Shown here piece after piece: positions 8,896 through 17,343 of a DNA stretch of 52,451 nucleotides. Positions within the stretch are counted from its first letter, which is position 1. Every line of letters starts with the position of its first letter. Source of the DNA: Bacteroidota bacterium (GTDB lineage: Bacteria > Bacteroidota > Bacteroidia > Chitinophagales > LD1); contig JADJZU010000024.1 in the NCBI GenBank assembly GCA_016715625.1, forward strand, positions 1-52,451, read 5' to 3'. Below the pieces are notes generated by a model. It searched no databases and had not been told where the DNA came from. It saw only the letters and a list, made by a program, of their open reading frames with translations. The position numbers and the translations under genes were made by a program.

Positions 8896-9779
8896 TGCTG
8901 AAGATTGTTCGATTGGGACATTGGTGGTCAATAATTCCACCTCAAATTGCAGGATGGATTTATTATGCGGCATTAAGGAATAGCAATTCATTTTTAGAGC
9001 AGGAAAGCCGCAACGTCTTATTATTCTCAGCAGGGGTCATCTGCATTGCAGCATTTGGATATCTTTTCAACGACTATTGCGATGCAGACAGCGACCGCTT
9101 GGCAGGTAAGAAAAATCTACTCTCCGAAAGGAGTTTTGCAGTGCAGCTATTGGCCGTTTTAGCCCCATTGGCAGCAGGTCTGTTAGCGTGGTATTTGGTA
9201 CAAACAAACTGGACTGCAAAAGTGCTCTACGTCCTGCAAATAGTGGCATTAGTTATTTATTCAGCTAAGCCCTTTAGACTTAAAAACAGAGGTGTTGCGG
9301 GAGTCATTTGCGATGCATTTTACGGTCACGTCAATCCTACATTTTTTACCCTTTTTACATTTTGCAATCCATTTCATACGATGCAAAAAACTGATGTGAT
9401 ACTTTTGCTTGTCTTATTGATTGTAACTTCATTAAAGGGGTTGCGAAATATTTTGCTACACCAGATACAAGACCGCAAAGCTGATAAAGCCGCGGCCATA
9501 AGAACATTGGTTGACAAACAGGGAGCTTTGTTTACTTTGAACTTGATTAATGGTTTACTGCCGTATGAAATTATTTTTACAGGTTTATTAGTGATAGTTA
9601 TCAGCATACATATACCTCCAGTTTTTCTTTCACTGCTTTTATTTGCAGTGCTTACTTATTTGAAATTCAGCGGTTGGAAACTAGGATACCTACCTAAGCG
9701 CCAGTTAAAATTTAAATTCCTTTATTTTCTAAACGATTACTACGAGCGCTGGTTGCCTTTTTTCTATTGCTTATTTTAA
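8892..9779 (+). CDS. UbiA-family prenyltransferase (probably frameshifted near its 3' end)
   Basis: Integral-membrane prenyltransferase superfamily protein; 295 residues as read. The first diphosphate/Mg motif is NDYCDADSD (Asn60, Asp64, Asp68) and the second is QIQDRKADK (Asp194, Asp198). Multiple hydrophobic helices fill the rest. UbiA enzymes attach polyprenyl chains to aromatic or sugar-phosphate acceptors. The annotated stop at 9777-9779 may not be the natural end: a T6 tract at 9758-9763 precedes it, and the -1 frame continues 48 codons with another membrane-helix-like segment, ending 2 nt before asnB. It overlaps the radical SAM gene by 4 nt, so the two probably act in one pathway. Confidence 0.8.
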   Translation: MMLKIVRLGHWWSIIPPQIAGWIYYAALRNSNSFLEQESRNVLLFSAGVICIAAFGYLFNDYCDADSDRLAGKKNLLSERSFAVQLLAVLAPLAAGLLAWYLVQTNWTAKVLYVLQIVALVIYSAKPFRLKNRGVAGVICDAFYGHVNPTFFTLFTFCNPFHTMQKTDVILLLVLLIVTSLKGLRNILLHQIQDRKADKAAAIRTLVDKQGALFTLNLINGLLPYEIIFTGLLVIVISIHIPPVFLSLLLFAVLTYLKFSGWKLGYLPKRQLKFKFLYFLNDYYERWLPFFYCLF

Positions 9780-9907
9780 CTATTCAGCAGCCCGTATTTC
9801 TATATCTATTAGTGCTACACCTCCTTGTGTTTCCTGCAATAATTACTGAAACCCGGAAAGACTTTTCTATTATAAGGGAGAACTTTAAAACCGAAGAAGA
9901 CTACTGA
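9758..9907 (+). other. Out-of-frame C-terminal extension of the UbiA-family gene after a T6 slippery tract
   Basis: From the T6 run at 9758-9763 (heptamer T-TTT-TTC in the UbiA frame) the -1 frame is open until TGA at 9905-9907. It encodes a hydrophobic helix (around QQPVFLYLLVLHLLVFPAII) followed by a charged tail ending KTEEDY. It fills the 130-nt space before asnB and leaves only 2 nt to the asnB ATG, which is the spacing expected of a genuine operon gene end. Either one T is missing from the sequence, the gene is mutated, or a -1 ribosomal frameshift produces the full-length ~338-residue protein. Confidence 0.65.
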
Positions 9908-9909
9908 AT

Positions 9910-11682
9910 ATGTGTGGCATTGCGGGACAATTAAAGTTTAAAGGGGTGGTAGAGGAGAGAAAAATAGTTGCCATGACGGATGCAATAAAGCACCGGGGGC
10001 CGGATGGTGATGGGGTTTATATAAATGCTGATTCAACTCTTGGTTTAGGGCATCGCAGACTTTCGTTTCTTGATCTTTCTACTGCTGGCAAGCAGCCCAT
10101 GACCAACGAAAATGGCACTATTTGGATAACCTACAATGGTGAGATTTATAATTATGTAGAATTAAGGACAGAACTGGTTAAACTGGGGCATGTTTTTCAT
10201 TCACATACCGATACGGAGGTAATTATCCACGGATATGAGCAGTGGGGAAGTGGTGTGCTAAACCGCTTGAAGGGGATGTTTGCGTTTGCTATCTGGGATG
10301 AAACAAAGCGGGAGTTGTTTTTAGCCCGCGACCGGTTTGGCATAAAACCACTATACTACTATTTTGAAAATGGCAATTTTATTTTCTCTTCAGAGATAAA
10401 AGGAATTAAGGCAAACAGTGATGTAAAAACAACTCTGGACCATACTTCATTTGCAGACTATTTCGTTTATCGGTATGTGCCTTCTCCCAAAAGCATATGG
10501 AAAGAGGTCAAAAAATTACCTCCGGCTCATTCGCTTATTATAAAATCAGATGGCTCAGTTACCACTAACGAATACTGGAAAATTCCCTTTGCCGAAAATG
10601 TCATAAGCGATAGGGATGCGGTTGAGCAATTTGACGTCTTGCTCTTGAACTCTGTAAAAACGCATGCCCGCAGCGATGTGCCAGTGGGTTCGTTTTTAAG
10701 TGGAGGCTATGACTCATCTGCAATTGTTTACTACATGAGTCGTTTTGGCTACACACCGGCTACATTTTCAATCGGTTTTGAAGGGTGGGATGTAAGCGAA
10801 CATATTTATGCAGATATGGTAGCCCGACAATATAATACAGAGCACCATTCACTAATACTTGAGGCGCAAAGCTTAGATATATTAGAGCATTTGGTATGGG
10901 TTTATGATGAGCCTAATGGCGATATTTCAATTATTCCCACATATCTGGTTAGTAAAGCTGCTTCAGAAAAACGTAAAGCGGTAATGAGCGGTGAAGGCAG
11001 CGATGAGTTCTTGGTGGGCTATCAGTGGCAGAAAGATTATATGCCTGGTCAAGTATCGTGGTTTCAGCAGTTTTTGAGCAGGCTGAAAGGGAAGAAGAAT
11101 AGTCAAATGTTGGATTATTATGCTGGTTGCATGGCTATGGGTCGATTCGATAGCAATGAACTTAGAAAGTTACTTCATCCAGATTTGCATATTCACATCT
11201 CTGGAGACCCTGAATGGTGGTATAAAAAACTATATAATCCATCGTTGCCGGATTTAAAGGCAATGCAGGTATTAGATGTAAAGCACTTTATGGGCGAGCA
11301 GGTGTTGGCGAAAGTTGACAGAGCCAGCATGGCTAATTCGCTCGAAGTAAGAGTTCCGTTTCTAGATCATGAAATCTGCGAATTTGTTTTTTCCTTGAGC
11401 TCCTCGGTTTATTACAAAAAAGAGGACACTAAACATTTGCTTTATCAAAACATTAAAAATCACTTTCCCGATGAAATACTGCATAGAAAAAAACAAGGAT
11501 TTGTGGGCCCCGATAAGTATTACATGAACTATGATTGGTATAAAAAACACCTGACCCAAAGTAGATTGGCAGACGATAAGATTATAAATCGGAACTACAT
11601 TGATTTCTTATTGAAAGAAAATGACCATTGGCGCTTGTGGAAGATAGCCGTGATGGAGTTGTGGTACAGAAAATGGGTTTGA
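9910..11682 (+). CDS. asnB: Asparagine synthase (glutamine-hydrolysing) family amidotransferase
   Basis: 590 residues with the full class II amidotransferase layout. The mature N-terminus MCGIAG has Cys2 as the glutaminase nucleophile. The ATP-pyrophosphatase loop FLSGGYDSS and the later SGEGSDE motif mark the synthetase domain. In surface-glycan loci such enzymes often amidate uronic acid sugars rather than make free asparagine; the epimerase-like SDR 33 nt downstream makes that plausible. The start is unambiguous because Cys must follow Met. The gene sits in the middle of the operon, 2 nt after the extended UbiA frame. Housekeeping AsnB remains possible. Confidence 0.85.
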   Translation: MCGIAGQLKFKGVVEERKIVAMTDAIKHRGPDGDGVYINADSTLGLGHRRLSFLDLSTAGKQPMTNENGTIWITYNGEIYNYVELRTELVKLGHVFHSHTDTEVIIHGYEQWGSGVLNRLKGMFAFAIWDETKRELFLARDRFGIKPLYYYFENGNFIFSSEIKGIKANSDVKTTLDHTSFADYFVYRYVPSPKSIWKEVKKLPPAHSLIIKSDGSVTTNEYWKIPFAENVISDRDAVEQFDVLLLNSVKTHARSDVPVGSFLSGGYDSSAIVYYMSRFGYTPATFSIGFEGWDVSEHIYADMVARQYNTEHHSLILEAQSLDILEHLVWVYDEPNGDISIIPTYLVSKAASEKRKAVMSGEGSDEFLVGYQWQKDYMPGQVSWFQQFLSRLKGKKNSQMLDYYAGCMAMGRFDSNELRKLLHPDLHIHISGDPEWWYKKLYNPSLPDLKAMQVLDVKHFMGEQVLAKVDRASMANSLEVRVPFLDHEICEFVFSLSSSVYYKKEDTKHLLYQNIKNHFPDEILHRKKQGFVGPDKYYMNYDWYKKHLTQSRLADDKIINRNYIDFLLKENDHWRLWKIAVMELWYRKWV

Positions 11683-11715
11683 TTTGAACTTCCATTTGCA
11701 ATAGAGATACAAATT

Positions 11716-12711
11716 ATGAAGAAGATACTTGTTACAGGGTTTGCCGGATTTATAGGCTCTAATTTGGTGAAACAACTTCGAAGAGATTATCAGGTAGTGG
11801 CAGTAGATAATTTTACCGATTTCAGTAACTCAGCTATTAAACAGGCCAGAGCCCAAAACTTAGGTTATAACCCGCAGGCTACCGGAGATGAGCATGGCGT
11901 TACTTTTCTAAACGCTGATATCTGTGATGCAGGTTCTCTCCGCAAAATTTTTGAAGCTCATCAATTTGATGTCATTATTCACTTAGCGGCATTAACAGGC
12001 GTAAGGCAATCGCTGGAAAATCCGCAAGCTTATATTGAGGTTAATGTTAGCGGCTTTTTAAATGTGCTGGAATGCGCAAAAGTGTATAGTGTAAAAAACG
12101 TGATTTATGCGTCCAGCTCCTCAGTGTATGGCTTGAACGATGAGGTTCCGTACACAGAAACCCAGAAAACCGACTCTCCTATCTCTGTTTACGCAGCCAG
12201 CAAAAAAGCTAACGAGCTGTTAGCGCACACGTATGCTCATCTTTTTGGCATTAACTTAACAGGCCTTCGTTTTTTTACGGTGTATGGTGAGTGGACTCGA
12301 CCCGACATGGCCGCATATATTTTTATGAAAGCCATCTATGATGAAAGCCCCATAAAGCTGTTTAACGAAGGGAGGATGATTCGAGATTTTACTCACGTGG
12401 ATGATGTGGTTCGAGTGATTCAACTGCTCATAACAAAGTTGGAAGAAGAGCGCAAAATAGGGCATCGAATTTTTAACGTTGGCAATCATTCCCCCATCTT
12501 CACGGCTCAGTTTTTATCGGCAATCGAAAATGCGATGGATAAGAAGGCTGTTATAGAGAATGAACCTGCGCAGCCCGGTGATATGGCGGCAACAAATGCA
12601 TCGGCACATGCAATTTATGATTACATCGGTTTTAAACCGGATACAAAGATTGAAAAGGGGGTTCAAAAAATGGTAGATTGGTTTTTATCTTATTACCCAC
12701 CCCGCAGCTAA
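11716..12711 (+). CDS. NAD-dependent epimerase/dehydratase (UDP-glucuronate 4-epimerase-like)
   Basis: 331-residue extended SDR protein. The N-terminal GFAGFIG gives the NAD-binding glycine motif (residues 8-14), and the catalytic YAASK is at 159-163. The region TGLRFFTVYGEWTRPDMAAYIFMKAI and the later IRDFTHVDDVV are characteristic of nucleotide-sugar epimerases, closest in feel to UDP-glucuronate 4-epimerases. It would supply a UDP-sugar, possibly UDP-galacturonate, to the glycosyltransferases. It follows asnB by 33 nt and precedes the second N-twitch radical SAM gene by 33 nt. The sugar specificity is a family-level guess. Confidence 0.82.
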   Translation: MKKILVTGFAGFIGSNLVKQLRRDYQVVAVDNFTDFSNSAIKQARAQNLGYNPQATGDEHGVTFLNADICDAGSLRKIFEAHQFDVIIHLAALTGVRQSLENPQAYIEVNVSGFLNVLECAKVYSVKNVIYASSSSVYGLNDEVPYTETQKTDSPISVYAASKKANELLAHTYAHLFGINLTGLRFFTVYGEWTRPDMAAYIFMKAIYDESPIKLFNEGRMIRDFTHVDDVVRVIQLLITKLEEERKIGHRIFNVGNHSPIFTAQFLSAIENAMDKKAVIENEPAQPGDMAATNASAHAIYDYIGFKPDTKIEKGVQKMVDWFLSYYPPRS

Positions 12712-12744
12712 TTGCTATCTTACCCACCTGTAGCGAATCAAAAA

Positions 12745-14136
12745 ATGGACGCAAATAATATTGCATTTAGTGCTTTAAATGCTGAAGTGGTTGCTGAGTA
12801 TAACCAGACCAGAACTGCAATACATGATAAATTACTTTGCCATGCTCCTTTCAAGAGTATGTACTTTGGTCATCATGGAAGAGTCCATAGCTGTTGTTAT
12901 AATAGAAATCACATTTTGGGTTATTACCCACACAGTACAATACATGACATTTGGTTTGGGGAACAGGCCAACAGACTCAGAAACTACATTTCAAACAATG
13001 ATTTGCGGTTGGGTTGCCATGGCTGTAAAGAGCAATTGATAGCAGGGAATTTTGATGCGGTAAAGGCAAGGCAATACGATGAGCGCAGGCTAAATGAAAG
13101 TAAAATGCCTAGTGTGATGGAGTTTGAATTGAGCAACACCTGTAACCTTGAGTGTGAAATGTGCACCGGAGAGTTTTCATCGCTAATTCGCACGAAACGT
13201 GAAAAACTCCCTCCCCTTGATAATCCGTATGACTCAAACTTTGTCGATCAGCTTGAAGCATTTATTCCATATCTCGAAGAGGTAAAGTTCTATGGTGGAG
13301 AACCGTTCTTAATCGAAATCTATTATCGTATTTGGGATAAAATAATGACCATTAATCCTGGGGCAAGAATTTCGGTTCAAACCAATGGCACTACATTGAA
13401 CAGCCGAATCAAGAATCTTTTAGACAACACAAATTTCCACATAAGTGTATCTATCGACTCTTTGCAAAAAGAAACCTATGAATTAATAAGGAAAAATGCG
13501 GTGCTTGAACGTACGCTGGAGAACATAAAATGGTTTCGCGATTATTGTAGCAGAAAAAATACATTTTTTGGAATTTCTGTTTGTGCTATGCAGCAGAATT
13601 GGATTGAGTTGCCACACTTTGTTGCCTATTGCAACTCACTGAATGTTCCCGTTTACTTTCACACTGTAGTTACTCCCGAAAAATGCTCAATTCGATATTT
13701 CCCCTCTGTACAGTTAAAAAATATTTTAGACCACTTATCCTCAGTTTCTTTACCCTATGCTACAGCCATAGAGAAGAAAAATAAGCTGCATTATGAGGGG
13801 CTTATAAGGCAATTTGAGAAATGGCACACCGACAGTTTGAAGAATATAGAATCCCAGCTAGTAAGCGAGTTCGATGATTTTCAAAAACTGATGCTCGATT
13901 TTGTAGCGAGGGATAAATCGGTGGCCCAGAACCTAAGGCCAGAACGAGCCAGATTGTTGGCCGCAAAACTTACGCAGATAAAGACGGAGTTAGGCGATAG
14001 TTTTTTTAGCGAACATGCACACCTTCTTAATATAAAAAACCCAGATATACTGGAAGTAATTACTAATCAGATTGAACAGATGGCTGTGCCCGATTTTATT
14101 GCCATGGCACGCGCTAACGCTGCAAAACATAAATAG
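12745..14136 (+). CDS. Radical SAM protein with N-terminal twitch/SPASM-like domain (copy 2)
   Basis: 463 residues from ATG 12745; a TTG at 12712, immediately after the previous stop, is the less likely alternative. The N-terminal auxiliary cysteines are Cys32, Cys50-Cys51, Cys91 and Cys94. The radical SAM cluster CNLECEMC gives Cys133, Cys137 and Cys140, followed by a YGGEPF motif. It is a paralogue of the protein at 4658-6070: both share the CC pair, a CxxC near the end of the N-domain, KLPPL, GGEPF, TNG-TLN-RIK and SIDS-TYE segments in the same order. Two related enzymes in one locus may act successively or on two different precursors. No substrate is known. Confidence 0.82.
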   Translation: MDANNIAFSALNAEVVAEYNQTRTAIHDKLLCHAPFKSMYFGHHGRVHSCCYNRNHILGYYPHSTIHDIWFGEQANRLRNYISNNDLRLGCHGCKEQLIAGNFDAVKARQYDERRLNESKMPSVMEFELSNTCNLECEMCTGEFSSLIRTKREKLPPLDNPYDSNFVDQLEAFIPYLEEVKFYGGEPFLIEIYYRIWDKIMTINPGARISVQTNGTTLNSRIKNLLDNTNFHISVSIDSLQKETYELIRKNAVLERTLENIKWFRDYCSRKNTFFGISVCAMQQNWIELPHFVAYCNSLNVPVYFHTVVTPEKCSIRYFPSVQLKNILDHLSSVSLPYATAIEKKNKLHYEGLIRQFEKWHTDSLKNIESQLVSEFDDFQKLMLDFVARDKSVAQNLRPERARLLAAKLTQIKTELGDSFFSEHAHLLNIKNPDILEVITNQIEQMAVPDFIAMARANAAKHK

Positions 14137-14171
14137 TTTATTCATATTAGACTTCATTAAAACAGCACGTA

Positions 14172-15359
14172 TTGAGTCAAAATAAGTTCGTATTCGTAGT
14201 TTGTGGTTCGCGGGAGCATATTGAAACACTTCATTACTCTTTACGCTGTCTCCGGCATTTTTCTTCCAACGAAATTATTGTTGTTACAGATTCTTCGCGC
14301 AATGAAATACCGATTGAACATGAAAACACGGTGGATGTAAAAACTCCGGAAAACTTCAATCATCATCAGGCTAGTATCTATCTCAAAGTCGGCTTGAATA
14401 AATTTTTACCTAAGGGCAGTTTGTATTGCTATTTGGATACGGATGTGGTAGCTCTGAGTAGTGACTGTGATGAAGTTTTTAAGGAGAAAAAGGGACTTGT
14501 AACTTTTGGAGCAGACCATTGTAAGATGCCAAAGTTTAGTCCGAGTGCTGTTCGATGTAACTGTTTGGTACAAAACAAGAAGGATATTGCAGAATTGGAG
14601 TTGCTCATGCAACGCTTTGACCCTGATAGAAAGTTAAGGGATGAAGTAATGGAGTTAAAGAAACAACAACTTATCAAAAAGTTTGAAGTCATTAAACAGA
14701 ATAAGCTGCACTACGCCTGGATAACGTTTAAATTTCTGACTGCGCTTACAAGATTTAAACTGGATGAGGATACGTACTATGACAGATGGAAAAAAGTGTG
14801 GATAGATAAAGAAGGGCGCGTAATTATACGTCCTGCTGAAAGTATGGTTAAAGATATAGAAGCCAACAGTCAATGGCGATGGAATTATTTAAAGCGCAGA
14901 TGGTTGGGGCCTGACGGACGAGATGTTTATGATTTGGAATGCCACCATTTACCGGAATACATTCAGAGCCAGTTTGGTATAGAAGTAAAGAACAAAAACT
15001 TCCAGCATTGGAATGGCGGTGTATTTCTTTTTGACGATAGCAGCGATAGTTTTCTGAATGCCTGGTTCGATAAAACAATGAAAATATTTAATCTGCCAAA
15101 TTGGTATACCCGCGACCAAGGGACTTTGATTGCAACAGTGTGGGAGTTCAATTTGCAAGAGAATCCTCTCTTGCCAAAGAGGTATAATTACATAGCTGAT
15201 TACAATAATCCTAAGTTAATGATAGATGAAAGAGGTAACTTCTCGGATGATGCGTTCAAGACTAAGGTGAAGCCGGCATTGGTTCATGTATATCACAATT
15301 TCGGCAAAAAAGGTTGGGATGTGTGGGACTATGTAGATAACGTAGCCACTAGCTTTTAA
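14172..15359 (+). CDS. Putative glycosyltransferase (GT-A-like, DxD motif)
   Basis: 395 residues. The N-terminus FVFVVCGSREHIETLHYSLRC resembles the nucleotide-binding strand of GT-A glycosyltransferases, and YCYLDTDVVAL near residue 91 gives the metal-binding DxD. Later, HWNGGVFLFDD and WYTRDQG look like the acceptor/base loops of GT8-like enzymes. A ~100-residue central insertion rich in W, K and R is unusual. The start is a TTG at 14172 because no upstream in-frame ATG or suitable internal Met exists. It ends 4 nt before the second SGNH gene, so the two are co-transcribed. Confidence 0.65.
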   Translation: MSQNKFVFVVCGSREHIETLHYSLRCLRHFSSNEIIVVTDSSRNEIPIEHENTVDVKTPENFNHHQASIYLKVGLNKFLPKGSLYCYLDTDVVALSSDCDEVFKEKKGLVTFGADHCKMPKFSPSAVRCNCLVQNKKDIAELELLMQRFDPDRKLRDEVMELKKQQLIKKFEVIKQNKLHYAWITFKFLTALTRFKLDEDTYYDRWKKVWIDKEGRVIIRPAESMVKDIEANSQWRWNYLKRRWLGPDGRDVYDLECHHLPEYIQSQFGIEVKNKNFQHWNGGVFLFDDSSDSFLNAWFDKTMKIFNLPNWYTRDQGTLIATVWEFNLQENPLLPKRYNYIADYNNPKLMIDERGNFSDDAFKTKVKPALVHVYHNFGKKGWDVWDYVDNVATSF

Positions 15360-15363
15360 ACCG

Positions 15364-16407
15364 ATGAATAAGCATGTTCTACTCTTTTGGCTTTTCCTAT
15401 TGTTTGTAGCTGCTATTGCAATAGAGATTTCGCTTCGGTGGATGGGGTTCCATCCTGGAGACCTTCGTCCCAACTGGCTTTCCTTTAAAGCGGTTGATTC
15501 GCTTTACATTATCAAACAATTCAAGACTGGAAAGGATGGAATACTGATTGCGGATAGCACTTACTGGGCAACTCAAAACGTTGCAATAAACAGCAATGGA
15601 TTTCGCACACCAAACTTCGACAAAATTGATTCATCCAAAAAGAAAGTACTTGTAATTGGAGATAGCTTCACATGGGGCCTTAGTGCCAACCCAATACAGG
15701 ACAGTTCATTTTGTGACTTATTATCCAAAGCCTCCAATTTGCAAGTTATTAATTTGGGTATACCTGCAGTGGATCCCTTACAATACAGCCTTATCGCTCA
15801 AAAATATGTGAGTGTGCTGAAGCCAGATGTTGTGTTTGTAATGTTTTTTTCAGGCAACGATTTTATGACATATGACAGGAGAGTAATCCCCAATTCAGAA
15901 ATGTATTATTGGACAAACGCTGGAGCTATCGCTGCGGATATAGATGGCAATCATTTTGCTGATGTTCAGTCGGCATACAATTATCTTTATGAGGAGAAGT
16001 ATTATTTAAAAAAGCCAAAGTCGAAAATTGAATATATAATTTCCAGTAGTAGTTTGTTATCAAGATTATATGCACTTAAATTCAGAGTAGAGGAAAAACG
16101 ACTTTCACTACAAACTATCCATTCGCCTGCCATAACACTAAAATATCTTTACCAGATTTTGAATTTGTGTAATGCTTCAAAGGTGCCTCTAAGATTTGTG
16201 TTTATCCCCGAAGTTAAAGAGGTCGAAAAAGACTTCGCGTCCAAATATAAAGTGCTGCTTGGAGATAGCCGGCTAAAAGAAAATTGGCTTGTGCCTGAAT
16301 ACAAGTATGAGGACTATAAGGATTATCCCGATGGGCATTGGAATAACGATGGACATAGGTTTATGGCAAAATACCTTGAAGAGATATTAGCAGGCAATAT
16401 TAACTAA
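15364..16407 (+). CDS. SGNH/GDSL-family protein with N-terminal membrane anchor
   Basis: 347 residues with an uncleaved-looking N-terminal helix (about 5-22). The SGNH blocks are all visible: GDSF at 99-102 (Ser101), the NLG turn near 130, GND at 164-166, and the C-terminal D-G-H-W-N at 323-327 with a second GH at 330-331. The arrangement resembles periplasm-facing esterases or acetyl transferases of polysaccharide loci. It sits between two glycosyltransferase genes, 4 nt after the first, and probably edits O-acyl groups on the glycan. It is not closely similar to the SGNH protein at 3402-4589. Confidence 0.72.
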   Translation: MNKHVLLFWLFLLFVAAIAIEISLRWMGFHPGDLRPNWLSFKAVDSLYIIKQFKTGKDGILIADSTYWATQNVAINSNGFRTPNFDKIDSSKKKVLVIGDSFTWGLSANPIQDSSFCDLLSKASNLQVINLGIPAVDPLQYSLIAQKYVSVLKPDVVFVMFFSGNDFMTYDRRVIPNSEMYYWTNAGAIAADIDGNHFADVQSAYNYLYEEKYYLKKPKSKIEYIISSSSLLSRLYALKFRVEEKRLSLQTIHSPAITLKYLYQILNLCNASKVPLRFVFIPEVKEVEKDFASKYKVLLGDSRLKENWLVPEYKYEDYKDYPDGHWNNDGHRFMAKYLEEILAGNIN

Positions 16408-16433
16408 GCATTGTTTCAAATTTTTATATTGGT

Positions 16434-17342
16434 GTGTTGAATCATTTCTGCACTATTACTACCGCCAGTCATCTATACAAGGTTTATGCACTTGCCGATT
16501 CCTTGTCGAGGCTAGGGACTTGTTTACTGCACGTTTTGATTACAGATGTTAAAGTATCAGCTGAACATAAAAACTGCAGGTTTTATAATTTGAATGATGT
16601 AGGTAAGCAACAGACTGCCAATGTTATTATCTCTAAGTATCATAATTATAAGGATAAACTAAGGTGGAGTATGAAGCCGGTATTCATGAACTTTTTATTG
16701 AATGTTATGAATACGGGGAAGGTAATATATCTGGATAATGACCTTTACTTCTATTCAGACTATACTTTCCTTTTCGATTTACTGGATAGTTATTCCGTCA
16801 TTTTAACGCCACATTATTATAAGTATAGCCCTCGAAAAGAGCAAAACTGGTTTGAGGCAAATTTTCGGGTTGGGTTGTTCAATGCAGGCTTTGTAGGTGC
16901 TGGTGCCAAGTCAACTGAAACGCTTCAATGGTGGGCAGATTGTTGTGCCTATCGCTGCGAGAAAAATTCTTTCCGAGGACTTTTTGATGACCAAAAATAT
17001 TTAGACTTAGTGCCTGTTATGGATAGTAATGCGCATATCATCAGGCATCAAGGCTGTAATGTTGCTGGCTGGAATACTGATGTTTGCCGCAGAGAGATTA
17101 TAGATTATAGAATAATGATCAACGGAAAGTATCCGATTGTATTTATTCACTACAACGAAACAACTATTCGCGAAATTATTCGTGGTGCTGATGTAGTGTT
17201 ATTCAATTATTATCGCGATTATGTTTCATCATTAAGTAAGTATAATTCGAATTTAAAGGAGCAGGACTTGCTGGTGGGGCAATCTTTAATTGAAAAGTTA
17301 AAGTTCAGCATATGGAAAGTGCTCACGGAATTTGGAGTTTGA
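16434..17342 (+). CDS. Putative glycosyltransferase (GT8/GT77-like)
   Basis: 302 residues. The N-terminus NHFCTITTASHLYKVYALADSL is typical of a GT-A nucleotide-sugar-binding strand, YLDNDLYFYSD near residues 99-109 carries the metal-binding DxD, and FNAGFVG plus DQKYLD are the expected later motifs. The start is a GTG at 16434, or the TTG one codon later; there is no ATG. It ends 1 nt before the ATG of the large GT-C protein, indicating coupling. It resembles small nucleotide-diphospho-sugar transferases; donor and acceptor are unknown. Confidence 0.7.
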   Translation: MLNHFCTITTASHLYKVYALADSLSRLGTCLLHVLITDVKVSAEHKNCRFYNLNDVGKQQTANVIISKYHNYKDKLRWSMKPVFMNFLLNVMNTGKVIYLDNDLYFYSDYTFLFDLLDSYSVILTPHYYKYSPRKEQNWFEANFRVGLFNAGFVGAGAKSTETLQWWADCCAYRCEKNSFRGLFDDQKYLDLVPVMDSNAHIIRHQGCNVAGWNTDVCRREIIDYRIMINGKYPIVFIHYNETTIREIIRGADVVLFNYYRDYVSSLSKYNSNLKEQDLLVGQSLIEKLKFSIWKVLTEFGV

Positions 17343-17343
17343 T

